Shown: piece after piece, positions 50,578 to 60,048 of the stretch | Layout of the letters: each line of letters begins with the position of its first letter | Position numbering within the stretch: position 1 is the stretch's first letter | DNA from: Pseudodesulfovibrio alkaliphilus | Lineage (GTDB): Bacteria; Desulfobacterota; Desulfovibrionia; Desulfovibrionales; Desulfovibrionaceae | Assembly: GCF_009729555.1 (NCBI RefSeq) | Contig: NZ_WODC01000005.1 | Coordinates: forward strand, 124,001-188,000 | Direction: 5' to 3' | Length of the DNA stretch: 64,000 nt | Translations under genes and position numbers: made by a program | Notes under the pieces: generated by a model | The model's database searches: none | What the model was told of the DNA's origin: nothing | What the model saw: the letters and a program-made list of their open reading frames with translations, nothing else

Positions 50578-50594
50578 CCAAAAGCGAGAGATTC

Positions 50595-51725
50595 ATGAGC
50601 ATACCCTTCATTGACCTGAAAACCCAGTATCAGCGCGTCGAGAGTTCTGTGCGGGCCCGGATCGACGCGGTTCTCGACCACGGGGCCTACATCATGGGCC
50701 CGGAGATCGCGGAGCTTGAGCAACGCCTCTCCAGCTTCTCGGCCGTGCGCCATGCCGTGGGCTGCGCCTCTGGTACGGATGCCCTGGTCATGGCATTGAT
50801 GGCCCTTGATGTGGGCCCGGGGGATGCAGTGTTCACCACGCCCTTCACCTTCATGGCCACTGCCGAGGCCGTGGCCCTGCTCGGGGCGACTCCGGTGTTC
50901 GTGGACATTGATCCTGTCACCTTCAACATCGACCCCGACGACCTGCGGCGCAGGATCGGCGAGGTCAAGGACACGCGAAAGGATCTGACCCCAAAGGGCG
51001 TCATCGCGGTGGACCTCTTCGGACAGCCCGCCGACTACGACCGCATTGAGCCGCTGGCCCACAACAACGGGCTGTTTCTCGTGGTGGACGCCGCCCAGTC
51101 CTTTGGCGCCACCTACAAGGGCAAGCCGGTCTGCTCTCTGGGCGATGTGGCCTGCACCTCGTTTTTCCCGGCCAAGCCCCTGGGCTGCTACGGCGACGGG
51201 GGCATGGTCTTTGCCCACAATGACGAGATGCGCAAGTTGCTGGTATCCATCCGGGTTCACGGCATGGGCGCGGACAGGTACGAGAACGTCCGCCTTGGCA
51301 TCAACGGGCGTCTGGATTCCATCCAGGCCGCCGTGCTCCTGGCCAAGTTCGCCATCTTCCCCGACGAGATCGCCAAACGCCAGCAGGTGGCTGACCGCTA
51401 TGCGGCGCTGCTTGCCGATGTCGACGGCCTGACCGTGCCCACCGTGGCACCTGGAAATACCTCGGTCTGGGCCCAATACTCGGTGCTGGCCCGCGACACG
51501 GCGCACAGGGAAACGCTCATGGCCAAGCTGAAGAAGGCGGAAATCCCCACGGCCATCTATTATCCCAAGCCGTTGCATCTGCAAGGGGCCTTTGCCGGAC
51601 TCAAATACGCCAAGGGCGACCTGCCGGTGTGCGAGGCCATTGCCGGGCGCATCTTCAGCCTGCCCATGCATCCCTATCTGAGCGAGCAGGACCAGACGGC
51701 CGTGGCCGAGGCCCTCAAGGGGTAG
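50595..51725 (+). CDS. DegT/DnrJ/EryC1-family sugar aminotransferase
   Basis: This 376-residue PLP enzyme aminates a nucleotide-linked keto sugar. The Schiff-base lysine is in TSFFPAKPLGCYGDGG (Lys194). ASGTDALVMALMAL and DAAQSFGATYKGK are the other cofactor-site motifs. The opening IPFIDLKTQY is close to WbpE/PglE-type enzymes that make diaminosugars or 3-amino sugars. It starts 17 bases after the oligosaccharyltransferase stop, so it may make the amino sugar of the N-glycan. Confidence 0.92.
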   Translation: MSIPFIDLKTQYQRVESSVRARIDAVLDHGAYIMGPEIAELEQRLSSFSAVRHAVGCASGTDALVMALMALDVGPGDAVFTTPFTFMATAEAVALLGATPVFVDIDPVTFNIDPDDLRRRIGEVKDTRKDLTPKGVIAVDLFGQPADYDRIEPLAHNNGLFLVVDAAQSFGATYKGKPVCSLGDVACTSFFPAKPLGCYGDGGMVFAHNDEMRKLLVSIRVHGMGADRYENVRLGINGRLDSIQAAVLLAKFAIFPDEIAKRQQVADRYAALLADVDGLTVPTVAPGNTSVWAQYSVLARDTAHRETLMAKLKKAEIPTAIYYPKPLHLQGAFAGLKYAKGDLPVCEAIAGRIFSLPMHPYLSEQDQTAVAEALKG

Positions 51726-51729
51726 GTCC

Positions 51730-52083
51730 ATGCCCACCGAGCGCGGCACATTCACCCGGCTTGCCAAGCCGGTTCTGGCGGGAATCGCCCTGGCCTATCT
51801 GGTCACGGGGTTCTTTGACCGGCCCGCGCCTGTGCAGTTTCAGCCAGAGGGCGTCATCGTCCCGGCCCAGACCAGGATCGTCGAGCCGCAGTTGGAGCTG
51901 GTGATGGAAAAGAACATCATGAAGCTCGGTTCGCCCCTGACCGTTATCCGCGACCGGGGAGCCTTTGAGGAAAATCCCCTGGCGCGGCTCGAAGCGCGGC
52001 CCATGCCCGAGGCCAACGCCACTGTCGGTTCGCCTCGCGTGGCGGGCGACGCGCCATTGTTGCCAGAAGCCGCGTCAGAATAA
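51730..52083 (+). CDS. Small single-pass membrane protein of unknown function
   Basis: The 117-residue protein has one N-terminal membrane segment (about 12-28) and a proline-rich, probably periplasmic tail. No family recognised. It is 4 bases after the aminotransferase gene and upstream of the cyclophilin, with weak ribosome binding. It could be a small helper of the glycosylation genes. Confidence 0.55.
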   Translation: MPTERGTFTRLAKPVLAGIALAYLVTGFFDRPAPVQFQPEGVIVPAQTRIVEPQLELVMEKNIMKLGSPLTVIRDRGAFEENPLARLEARPMPEANATVGSPRVAGDAPLLPEAASE

Positions 52084-52129
52084 CCACCCATCAATTCGCC
52101 GGAAATTCCGGCGCAAAGGAGTCAGCACA

Positions 52130-52624
52130 ATGATCAAGATGCAAACCAGCATGGGCGATATCGTCATCGAACTCGATTTCGACAAGGCCCCCAAGAGCGC
52201 GGCCAACTTCCAGCAGTATGTGGAGGAAGGGTTCTACGATGGCCTCATCTTTCACCGTGTCATCGACGGATTCATGGTCCAGGGAGGCGGCATGGACGAG
52301 AACATGAAGGAAAAGCAGACCCGCGCTTCCATTGAGAACGAGGCGGACAACGGCCTGAAGAACGGCTGCTACACCCTGGCCATGGCCCGGACCATGGACC
52401 CGCACTCCGCGTCGTCGCAGTTTTTCATCAACGTCAAGGACAACGGTTTCCTGAACCATTCGTCCAAGACTCCCCAGGGTTGGGGCTATGCCGTGTTCGG
52501 CAAGGTGGTCGAGGGCACGGACGTGGTCGACAAGATCAAGGCGGTGTCCACCGGGCGCAAGGGATTTCACGATGATGTTCCGGTGGAGCCGGTCTTCATC
52601 GTCAAGGCCGCGGTGGTGGAGTAG
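52130..52624 (+). CDS. ppiB: Cyclophilin-type peptidyl-prolyl cis-trans isomerase
   Basis: The 164-residue cytoplasmic protein speeds cis-trans change at proline bonds. The cyclophilin core is intact: [14 protein letters not shown] with the catalytic Arg, SQFFIN and [12 protein letters not shown]. There is no signal peptide. AAAGGAG precedes ATG 52130. Confidence 0.95.
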   Translation: MIKMQTSMGDIVIELDFDKAPKSAANFQQYVEEGFYDGLIFHRVIDGFMVQGGGMDENMKEKQTRASIENEADNGLKNGCYTLAMARTMDPHSASSQFFINVKDNGFLNHSSKTPQGWGYAVFGKVVEGTDVVDKIKAVSTGRKGFHDDVPVEPVFIVKAAVVE

Positions 52625-52641
52625 ATCCCGCCCGAGCCGCT

Positions 52642-52677
52642 CACAAGAAAACGGCCCGGAAGGGCCGTTTTCTTGTG
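52642..52677. terminator. Bidirectional terminator between ppiB and the carbamoyltransferase gene
   Basis: A perfect 16-bp stem spans 52642-52657 and 52662-52677 with the loop ggaa. It is A-rich on the left arm and T-rich on the right, so it can stop transcription from both convergent genes. Confidence 0.9.
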
Positions 52678-52699
52678 CGTGGAACAGGCGCGGAGTGGC

Positions 52700-54556
52700 T
52701 CAGTCCAGCTCAAAGGTGTCGCGCCAGTTTTCCTTTTCGCTCCATGTCGGCTGGTCCTGCTTGAGAAAGAGAAAGTCCCCCATGACCAGGCAGTCCATCT
52801 CGGTGCGCATGAAGCAGCGGTAGGCGTCCTCCGGGGTGCAGACAATGGGCTCTCCGCGCACGTTGAAGCTGGTGTTGACCACCAGCCCGCAGCCGTGGCG
52901 GTCAAGCAAGGTGTTCACCAGTCGCCAGTAGCGGGGATTGGTGTCGGCGGACACGGTCTGGATGCGGGCCGAGGAGTCCACGTGGGTCACGGCAGGAATG
53001 TCCGAGCGCTGGACGTAGAGTCGCTCGTACATGGGCATGTCGTTGTAGCCGTCCGGCAGGGGATTGAGCCGCTGTCCGGCCACCGGGGCAACAACGAGCA
53101 TGTAGGGTGAGGGCCTGTCCAGCTCGAAGTAGTTGGCAGCCTCTTCCGCCAGCACCGACGGGGCAAAAGGCCGGAACCCTTCGCGGTATTTGATCTTGAG
53201 ATTGAGCTTGCGCTGCATGTCGGGGTGGCGCGGGTCGCCCAGGATACTCCGGTTGCCCAGGGCTCTGGGACCGTATTCCATGCGCCCCTGGAACCAGCCC
53301 ACGCAATTGCCCTTAGCCAGCAGATCGGACACTGCGGCACATAAGCCGTCAAAGTCGTCGAACCGGGTGAAGGGAGCAGCGTGGCGCCGGGCCGTCCGCG
53401 CAATGCTTACCGGGCCGAACTCGGGCCCCAGATAGCATCCCTGCATGGCGTCAGGCGTCGCGGGCCTGCGCTCCCTGTCCTGACCGATGTGCCACGCGGC
53501 CAGGGCGGCACCCAAGGCGCCGCCTGCGTCACCCGCAGCGGGCTGGACCCAGACATCGTCGAAGGTGCCGCGTCGGATGAGCTTGCCGTTGGCCACGCAG
53601 TTGAGCGCCACGCCGCCGGCCATGACCAGCTTGCGACAGCCGGTCAGTTCACGCGCCGTTTCCGCGAGCCGGAAGACGACATCCTCGGTCACCTGCTGAA
53701 TGGCCAGGGCCAGGTCCATGTGTTCCTGGCCGATGTTCTCCTCGGGCTGTCGCGCAGGGATGCCGAAGAGGCTCTCCCACTTGCCGGAGTAGAACATGGT
53801 CAGGCCCGTGGCGTAGGCGAAATAGTCCATGTTGAGGAGCAGGGAGCCGTCGTCGCGCAGGTCAATAAGCTCGGCGTGGATGCGCTCCTTCCAGTGTGCC
53901 ACCCTATCCGAATCCGGGTTGCCGTAAGGGGCGAGGCCCATCAGCTTGTACTCGCCGGAATTGACCTTGAACCCGCAAAAGGCGGTGAAGGCGGAGTAGA
54001 GCAGCCCCAGGGAGTGGGGGAAGTGCAGTTCGCGCAGGATGGCGACGGCATTGCCCGAACCCTTGCCAATGGTGGTGGTGGCCCATTCGCCGACACCGTC
54101 CACGGTCAGGATCGCGGCCTCCTCATAGGGGGAGGGGAAAAACGCGCTGGCCGCATGGGAAAGGTGGTGCTCGGGAAAGAGCAGCTTGGGGCTGCCCGGA
54201 CCGAGCTTGCCAAACTCTTCCTTAAGCATGTGGCGCATGAAGAGCTTTTCCTTGATCCAGACCGGCATGGAGGCGAGAAAACTCGCCAGCCCCTTGGGGG
54301 CGAATCCGTTGTAGGTCTCAAGGAGCCGCTCGAACTTGATGTATGGCTTGTCGTAGAAGGCCACGGCCTTAAGGTCGCCAAAGGCGACGCCCGCTTCGCC
54401 GAGCACGAAACGCGCTGCATTGGTCGGAAACGCGGGATCGTGCTTGCGGCGGGTGAAGCGCTCTTCCTGGGCCGCGGCCACAATCTCGCCATCGACCAGC
54501 AGGGCCGCTGCCGAGTCGTGATAAAACGCCGATATTCCGAGGATGGCCTCTGGCAA
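52700..54556 (-). CDS. NodU/TobZ-type carbamoyltransferase
   Basis: The 618-residue enzyme moves a carbamoyl group from carbamoyl phosphate, through carbamoyl-AMP, to a hydroxyl of a sugar. Motifs include HDSAAALLVDG, FPEHHLSHAASAFFPSPY (metal-binding His), VGWFQGRMEYGPRALGNRSIL near 430 and SFNVRGEPIVCTPEDA. It opens with TTG 54556 behind GGAGG; no better ATG exists upstream. It forms a minus-strand cassette with DUF5989, SxtJ and an SGNH gene. Confidence 0.93.
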   Translation of the reverse strand: MPEAILGISAFYHDSAAALLVDGEIVAAAQEERFTRRKHDPAFPTNAARFVLGEAGVAFGDLKAVAFYDKPYIKFERLLETYNGFAPKGLASFLASMPVWIKEKLFMRHMLKEEFGKLGPGSPKLLFPEHHLSHAASAFFPSPYEEAAILTVDGVGEWATTTIGKGSGNAVAILRELHFPHSLGLLYSAFTAFCGFKVNSGEYKLMGLAPYGNPDSDRVAHWKERIHAELIDLRDDGSLLLNMDYFAYATGLTMFYSGKWESLFGIPARQPEENIGQEHMDLALAIQQVTEDVVFRLAETARELTGCRKLVMAGGVALNCVANGKLIRRGTFDDVWVQPAAGDAGGALGAALAAWHIGQDRERRPATPDAMQGCYLGPEFGPVSIARTARRHAAPFTRFDDFDGLCAAVSDLLAKGNCVGWFQGRMEYGPRALGNRSILGDPRHPDMQRKLNLKIKYREGFRPFAPSVLAEEAANYFELDRPSPYMLVVAPVAGQRLNPLPDGYNDMPMYERLYVQRSDIPAVTHVDSSARIQTVSADTNPRYWRLVNTLLDRHGCGLVVNTSFNVRGEPIVCTPEDAYRCFMRTEMDCLVMGDFLFLKQDQPTWSEKENWRDTFELD

Positions 54557-54564
54557 GGGGCCTC

Positions 54565-54714
54565 CTAGAAGACAGTGTAGATGAAGGGTGCGATGGCAGA
54601 ACCGCTCGTCAATACGATGAGTGCGCCAAACAGCAGAAGCACAAGAATGATCGGCAGCAGCCAGAACTTCTTGCGTTCACGGAGAAATCCCCAGAGATCC
54701 TTGAGAAAGTCCAC
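54565..54714 (-). CDS. DUF5989-family small membrane protein
   Basis: This 49-residue product begins MDFLKDLWGFLRERKKFWL, followed by one membrane segment and SGSAIAPFIYTVF. This is the DUF5989 pattern found between SxtJ and carbamoyltransferase genes. The start is GTG 54714, preceded by GGAG. It is too short for most gene callers. The role is unknown, probably in the envelope glycan machinery. Confidence 0.85.
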   Translation of the reverse strand: MDFLKDLWGFLRERKKFWLLPIILVLLLFGALIVLTSGSAIAPFIYTVF

Positions 54715-54723
54715 GGTCAGCTC

Positions 54724-55131
54724 CTAAAAGGGGTGTTGAATGTCCTTGGCGGTGAATCGGTGGTCGCGGACGACGAAAACGCTGCCGCTTCCGTTTTTCC
54801 ACTGTCCAAGGCGCATCGGGTCGTGCCCGAGCATTTTACGCAGCAGTGCCAGCGGAGTGACAAGGCCGAAGAAGATGATGCCAAGGATGACCTTGGACAT
54901 CACCGTGCCGAGCAGGGCCGAAAAGCCGAACCAGAGCCGGGCCGGAAGCCGGTACAGCCCCGGAAAGGTCATGTTCACCAGAAGCGCTCCGGTGGCGGCC
55001 CAAAACCATGCGTCCCTGCCGGTCAGCAGTCCGCCGATGAGACAGATGAGGGTGAGGGCCATACCCGTGTCTATGGCCTGGCCTCTGCTCGGTTTATTTT
55101 CCGCCCTGCTGTTCCTAGTGGTATCCGACAT
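54724..55131 (-). CDS. SxtJ-family membrane protein
   Basis: The 135-residue protein has two to three membrane segments: TGMALTLICLIGGLLTG, FWAATGALLVNMTF, and VILGIIFFGLVTPLALL. The conserved SxtJ end motif appears as RKMLGHDPMRLGQWKNGSGSVFV. The exact role is unknown; it co-occurs with carbamoyltransferases in saxitoxin and exopolysaccharide clusters. AGGAG lies 7 bases before ATG 55131. Confidence 0.85.
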   Translation of the reverse strand: MSDTTRNSRAENKPSRGQAIDTGMALTLICLIGGLLTGRDAWFWAATGALLVNMTFPGLYRLPARLWFGFSALLGTVMSKVILGIIFFGLVTPLALLRKMLGHDPMRLGQWKNGSGSVFVVRDHRFTAKDIQHPF

Positions 55132-55295
55132 GCGTTTCTCCTGGCTGAGGACCGGATTTTCTTGCCTCATTCAAGGCGAAAAGACAAGCCCGGCCCCGCA
55201 GCGGGCGTTTTGGGAGCTTGCAGCTTTTTTCCCGGCTTGTCCATGGAATTGGGCATGCCCGCGACGTTTGGAAGGGGCGGGAGCCCTGCGAGCGC

Positions 55296-56366
55296 TCAGG
55301 GCGCGGGCGGCGCGATGCCGTGCTCAAGGATCGCCCGTGCGCAGGCTGCATGGCCGTGGCCGCTCCAGTGGCCGTCCCGCGGGTATTCAAAGGGCAGACC
55401 GTCTTGAAGATATTCCCGACGAAAAACGGGGTGCAGGTCAATGGTCTGGAAGCCCATAGCCCTGGCAGAGACCAAAAGATGTTCGCGCATTCTGGTAAAA
55501 TAGCCGTCGCTTGGGGTTTCGGCGGTATAGACCTCCGGTCTGACCGCATCCACGATCAGGCAGATGTTACCGGGATCAAGTCCGGCCGCCTGGGGGAGCA
55601 TGTCCAGGAAGGCGTCCGTTGCCCGGATGGAGTCCTTGATGCGTTCATAGTCCGTGCTGGCGTCGGTGTTGCCCTGCAAGCGCACGGCCGGGGCGGTCAG
55701 GGTGGAGAGGGTGTGGGTGATCTGGACGTTGGTCATGAGGTACATGACAAGCCGCAAGTTCCGGGCGGTCCGTATCGGTAGCGAGGGTGAGTAGTCCTTG
55801 CGGACAAGGCGCAGCGATTCCCCATTCTCCTCAAAATAGTGGTGTCCAGGCGAGTCCTTGTATTTGAGAAGGCTCTCGTCGAAGTCGTTGCCGATAACGA
55901 TGATATACAGGCGCTCCGGGCCGAATTCGTCGCGGACGAACCGGGCCATGGCCAAGTACTGGCTCAAGGGGGCGCCGGAGACGCCGAAGCTGTAAACCCG
56001 CCACAGCCCGTCCAGTTCCTGGGCCAATCGTCCATGGACGGTCTGGGCATACGGCACCATGACGGCCTCGACGTAGCTGTCGCCGATGAAGGCGATGAGG
56101 GGCAGGGAGGCTTGCGGATCGTAATCCTGGTCGTTGAGAAAGCCGTAGTTGTTGGAATGGACCGTGTTGACCATGGAGAAGTCCGCGAACCGGGACCAGG
56201 TGGAGGTCCTGTTGGGCGCAAAGTGCATGACGGGCGCGGCTTCATTGATAGGCTGTGCCCACAGCCCCTCGTTGACAGGCAGGAAGCGAAGCGCGACCTC
56301 GATCAGCAGCAACGTGAACAAGACCGAGCCGAAAACGGTCAGAGCGTTCTTGAAGAAGGTTCGCAT
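55296..56366 (-). CDS. SGNH/GDSL hydrolase-family protein, membrane-anchored
   Basis: The 356-residue protein has an N-terminal membrane anchor (about 8-28). A GDSL-like FIGDSYVEAVMVP (Ser near 96) and a C-terminal DGHWSGHGH (catalytic Asp/His) complete the fold. It probably acts on acylated or carbamoylated surface glycans in the periplasm. The ribosome-binding site is weak. It sits at the promoter-proximal end of the carbamoyltransferase cassette. Confidence 0.82.
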   Translation of the reverse strand: MRTFFKNALTVFGSVLFTLLLIEVALRFLPVNEGLWAQPINEAAPVMHFAPNRTSTWSRFADFSMVNTVHSNNYGFLNDQDYDPQASLPLIAFIGDSYVEAVMVPYAQTVHGRLAQELDGLWRVYSFGVSGAPLSQYLAMARFVRDEFGPERLYIIVIGNDFDESLLKYKDSPGHHYFEENGESLRLVRKDYSPSLPIRTARNLRLVMYLMTNVQITHTLSTLTAPAVRLQGNTDASTDYERIKDSIRATDAFLDMLPQAAGLDPGNICLIVDAVRPEVYTAETPSDGYFTRMREHLLVSARAMGFQTIDLHPVFRREYLQDGLPFEYPRDGHWSGHGHAACARAILEHGIAPPAP

Positions 56367-56416
56367 CTAAAAAAGAATCTCCCTGTGCGGCGCAGACAGT
56401 CCCGGAGGTTTAGGCC

Positions 56417-57154
56417 TTACCCGCCCAGATACGCCTTCTTGACCTCGGGGTTCTCCATGAGCGTTTTGCAGGGGCCCTGAGCCACGATCTCGCCGGTGTC
56501 GATGACGTAACCCCGGTGGGCGAACTTGAGGGCCAGGTTGGCGTTTTGCTCGATGAGCAGGATGGTCATACCTTCTTCGTTGAGTTCCTTGAGGGTACGG
56601 AACATGTCGTACATCAGAAGCGGTGCCAGACCCATGGAGGGTTCGTCAAGCATGATGAAGCGGCAGCCGGACATGAGGGCGCGGCCCACGGCCAGCATCT
56701 GCTGCTCGCCGCCTGACAGGGACTCCGAGCGCTGCTTGCGCCGTTCGTTGAGGCGTGGGAAAAGCTGGTAGACGCGTTTGTAGTCGCGGTCCAGTTCGTT
56801 GACGCCGTCCTTGCGGGCATAGGTGGCCAGTTTGAGGTTTTCCTCCACGGTCAGGTTGCCGAAGATGTGGCGGCCCTCGGGCACCAGGGCGAGGTGGAGG
56901 TCGGCCACGACACGGTCGGGGGACATGCCCAGGATGGACTTGCCCCGAAAGCGGATGTCGCCGCCGGTGATCTTGGGCGCTTCGGGCGGCGGCAACTGGG
57001 CCACGGCCATGAGGGTGGTGGATTTGCCCGCCCCGTTTGCCCCGATGAGGGTGACGATCTCGCCCTCGCCCACGGTGAAGGAGATGCCGTGCAGGGCTTC
57101 GATGTTGCCGTATTTGACGTGGAGGTTTTCGACTTCGAGAAGAGGGGTGTTCAT
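56417..57154 (-). CDS. livF: Branched-chain amino acid ABC transporter ATP-binding protein LivF
   Basis: This 245-residue ATPase has Walker A GANGAGKST (about 35), signature LSGGEQQML and Walker B CRFIMLDEPSMGL. As LivF it pairs with LivG to power uptake of leucine, isoleucine and valine. The ATG at 57154 overlaps the livG stop by 4 bases; an upstream extension is a shadow. Confidence 0.94.
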   Translation of the reverse strand: MNTPLLEVENLHVKYGNIEALHGISFTVGEGEIVTLIGANGAGKSTTLMAVAQLPPPEAPKITGGDIRFRGKSILGMSPDRVVADLHLALVPEGRHIFGNLTVEENLKLATYARKDGVNELDRDYKRVYQLFPRLNERRKQRSESLSGGEQQMLAVGRALMSGCRFIMLDEPSMGLAPLLMYDMFRTLKELNEEGMTILLIEQNANLALKFAHRGYVIDTGEIVAQGPCKTLMENPEVKKAYLGG

Positions 57155-57918
57155 AGGGTGTCGTCTCCGAGATATGCCTTGATGACCGCCGGGTTGCTCT
57201 GGATGTGTTCTGCGGTGCCTTCGGCGATGGTGGCCCCGAAATCGATGACCTTGATCCACTGGCACAGGCTGGTGACGACCTTCATCTGGTGCTCGATCAT
57301 CAGGATGGTGATGTCAAAGGTGTCGTGAATCCAGCGGATCAGCTTGATCAACCCTTCGACATCGGAGGAGTTGAGCCCGGCAGCGGGTTCGTCGAGCAGC
57401 AGCAGCTTTGGCCGGATGGACATGGCGCGGGCGATCTCCACCCGCCGTTGCAGGCCGTAGGGCAGATTTTTCGGGTATTCCCGGGCGTATTCCGTCAGGC
57501 TCATGGCTTCGAGCAGCTCCTCGGCGATTTCAAGGATGCGCTGCTCGCGTGCGCGGTATTTCTTGCCGCGGATGACCGAGTCCCACACCGAGTATCCCAT
57601 GCGGTAGTGCTGGGCGATGCGTATGTTGTCGAGCACGGTCATGTCGTGCCACAGGCGGATGTTCTGGAAGGTGCGGGCCACGCCAAGGGAGGTGACCTGA
57701 TGCGGCCGAAGACCGGCCGTGGGATTGCCGTCCAGGGTGATGGTGCCCTCGGTGGGCTGGTAGAAGCCGGAGATGAGGTTGAAGATGGTGGTCTTTCCCG
57801 CGCCGTTGGGACCGATGAGCCCCATCAGTTCGCGGCCCTTCATCTCGATATTGAACTCGGACACGGCTTGCAGACCGCCAAAGCGCTGGGTCAGGCCGTC
57901 GATTTTCAGCAAAGTCAT
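57151..57918 (-). CDS. livG: Branched-chain amino acid ABC transporter ATP-binding protein LivG
   Basis: The 255-residue ATPase has Walker A GPNGAGKTT (about 36), signature in LPYGLQRRVEIARAM (the LivG variant of LSGGQ), and Walker B KLLLLDEPAAGLN. It pairs with LivF. It begins 10 bases after livM. Confidence 0.94.
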   Translation of the reverse strand: MTLLKIDGLTQRFGGLQAVSEFNIEMKGRELMGLIGPNGAGKTTIFNLISGFYQPTEGTITLDGNPTAGLRPHQVTSLGVARTFQNIRLWHDMTVLDNIRIAQHYRMGYSVWDSVIRGKKYRAREQRILEIAEELLEAMSLTEYAREYPKNLPYGLQRRVEIARAMSIRPKLLLLDEPAAGLNSSDVEGLIKLIRWIHDTFDITILMIEHQMKVVTSLCQWIKVIDFGATIAEGTAEHIQSNPAVIKAYLGDDTL

Positions 57919-57928
57919 GACGGCCCCC

Positions 57929-58999
57929 CTACTTGAACGTGTAGTATTTTTTGAGTTTGGGGAACACGTCCGACAACTCCTTGTTGCCCATGATGCCCTC
58001 GGGCCTGAACTGCATGATCAGGACCAGGAGCAGCGGGATGAAGACCCATTTGATGACGCCCGCCGAGGGGTCCCATTCCGGGAAGAAGAAGGTCACCGGG
58101 GAGAGCATCGCGTCCACCAGGGCCTGTGAGCGCAGCACCTCGAGCAGGCCGGTGAAGAGCACGGCGGAAATGACCGCGCCGGAAAGGGAGCCCATGCCGC
58201 CGAGATAGACCATGACCATGGCCTCGGTGGACTTGAGGATGTTGAAGGACTGGGGGTTGACGTAGCCGACGATGTGGGCGAACAGGCCGCCCGCGCATCC
58301 GGCCAGGCCGGCTGAGATCATGAAGTTGACCAGTTTGATCTTGTTGGTGTTCACCGACATGATTTCCGCCGCCACCTCGTCCTGGCACACGGCGTTGACG
58401 CCCTTGCCGTAGGTGGAGGTGATGAAGCGGCGGATCACCCAGATGCAGAATACCGTGAAGGTGATGACCCAGAAGAGCATCCAGGGGAAGCTTAAGGTGT
58501 CCTGCATGGCCCAGACCGTGTCCTTCATGCCCTGAAATCCCCTGGAGCCGCCGATAAAGTCCATGTTTTCGATGGCGGAGATGACCATGTAGTTCACGGC
58601 GATGGTGATGATGGCCAGGTAGTCGTCGCGGGTCTTGAAGGCCGGAACCGCCACCAGCACACTGGTCAGGGACGCGGCCACACCGCCAAGCAGGATCATG
58701 ATTGGAAAGACGAGCATGGCCATGGATTCGGGGAACAGCGGGGCGCCAAAGGCCTTGCCAAAGAAAAGAACGGAAAGGACGGACGAGGTGTACGCGCCCA
58801 TACACATGAAGGCGGCATGCCCGCAGGTGAATTCGCCCATGTTGCCGTTCACCAGGTTGAGGCTGGTGGACATCATGATGTTGATGCCAACGAACATCAG
58901 GACCGCCTGGATGTAGTTGTCGATGACCCGGAAATGGGCCAGCACCAGGAGCAAGACGGCCAGTCCCGCCATGAGGATGTTGAGAGAGTATTTCTGCAT
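57929..58999 (-). CDS. livM: Branched-chain amino acid ABC transporter permease LivM
   Basis: The 356-residue inner-membrane permease has many hydrophobic segments, the LivM-type opening (FVGINIMMSTSLNLVNGNMGEFTCGHAAFM) and GMGSLSGAVISAVLFTGL near the C-terminus. ATG 58999 with GGGAG upstream is chosen; TTG 59014 is an alternative. It forms the channel with LivH. Confidence 0.93.
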   Translation of the reverse strand: MQKYSLNILMAGLAVLLLVLAHFRVIDNYIQAVLMFVGINIMMSTSLNLVNGNMGEFTCGHAAFMCMGAYTSSVLSVLFFGKAFGAPLFPESMAMLVFPIMILLGGVAASLTSVLVAVPAFKTRDDYLAIITIAVNYMVISAIENMDFIGGSRGFQGMKDTVWAMQDTLSFPWMLFWVITFTVFCIWVIRRFITSTYGKGVNAVCQDEVAAEIMSVNTNKIKLVNFMISAGLAGCAGGLFAHIVGYVNPQSFNILKSTEAMVMVYLGGMGSLSGAVISAVLFTGLLEVLRSQALVDAMLSPVTFFFPEWDPSAGVIKWVFIPLLLVLIMQFRPEGIMGNKELSDVFPKLKKYYTFK

Positions 59000-59014
59000 T
59001 GGCGCATCTCCCAA

Positions 59015-59926
59015 CTAGATCTTGGTGGACTGTGGCATGCCGAACAGTCCGGTTGGCTTCATCCAGAGGATGAGCAGCAGAATGCTGAAGGCGAAGAGGT
59101 CGCGATAGGTGGACGGAAAGACCGTGACCACGCCGACCTCGATGAAGCCGAGCAGGAAGCCGCCGTAGAAGGCCCCCCGGATGTCGCCGATGCCGCCGAC
59201 CACCGCGGCGATGAACGCCTTCCACCCGATGATCATGCCCATAAAGGGTTCGAGGATGGGATAGGACATGGCGAAAAGCAGCCCGGCCAGCCCGGCGAAC
59301 CCGGAGCCGAGAATGAAGGTGAAGACGATGATGGAGTCGATGGGGATGCCCATGAGCGGGATGGCGAACTTGTCGTAGGAGATGCCGCGCATGGCCATGC
59401 CGATCTTGGTCTTGGTGACGATGAAGTTCAGGAAGATGAAGACCGCCACGGCCGCGACGATGACGATGACCTTGAGGTTGGTCATGGTCACGTCGCCAAA
59501 GGACCAGACGGATTTTTCGATCAGGTCAGGAAATTTCAGGCGGCTGGCGCCCAGCACCGCGAGGTTGCCGTATTCAAGGATCAGGCCGCACATGAGCGCG
59601 GTGATGACCACATACAGCCGGTGGGCTCCCTTTCTGCGCAGGGGGCGGTAGGCGATGCGTTCAAGAGTGACGCCGACGCAGGCGGTGAGGGCCATGGTCA
59701 GGGGCACGGCCAGAACAAAGGTCATGGACGGCGAAAGGCCGATTGATGGACCGAGCATCGTCGAGGCAAGAAAAAAGGCGATGTACGCCCCGACCATGAA
59801 GATGTCCCCGTGGGCGAAGTTGATGAGGCGCAGCACGCCGTAGACCAGGGTGTACCCCAGGGCGATGAGCGCATAGAAACTCCCCCACTGCAGGGCGTTG
59901 AGTATGTTTTGAATGATGAAGTCCAC
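59015..59926 (-). CDS. livH: Branched-chain amino acid ABC transporter permease LivH
   Basis: The 303-residue inner-membrane permease carries the LivH landmarks ALGYTLVYGVLRLINFAHGDIFMVGAY and AFIAAVVGGIGDIRGAFYGGFLLG. About eight membrane segments are seen. The start is GTG 59926 behind AAGGAA. Confidence 0.93.
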   Translation of the reverse strand: MDFIIQNILNALQWGSFYALIALGYTLVYGVLRLINFAHGDIFMVGAYIAFFLASTMLGPSIGLSPSMTFVLAVPLTMALTACVGVTLERIAYRPLRRKGAHRLYVVITALMCGLILEYGNLAVLGASRLKFPDLIEKSVWSFGDVTMTNLKVIVIVAAVAVFIFLNFIVTKTKIGMAMRGISYDKFAIPLMGIPIDSIIVFTFILGSGFAGLAGLLFAMSYPILEPFMGMIIGWKAFIAAVVGGIGDIRGAFYGGFLLGFIEVGVVTVFPSTYRDLFAFSILLLILWMKPTGLFGMPQSTKI

Positions 59927-60000
59927 GGTGGTTTTTCCTTAGGATGTCGGATGCTTGGGGCGAGTCCCGCCAGGAGGCGGTGGCCCGGTGGATCGCGAAA

Positions 60001-60026
60001 GGGCGGAGGCCTGAAGGCCTCCGCCC
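60001..60026 (-). terminator. Hairpin between livJ and livH
   Basis: GGGCGGAGGC (60001-60010) and GCCTCCGCCC (60017-60026) pair across CTGAAG. On the minus strand it follows the binding-protein gene and precedes livH, so it may act as an attenuator that lowers permease expression relative to the binding protein. Confidence 0.6.
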
Positions 60027-60048
60027 GGTGTGGGTCGTCTGTGGCCGT

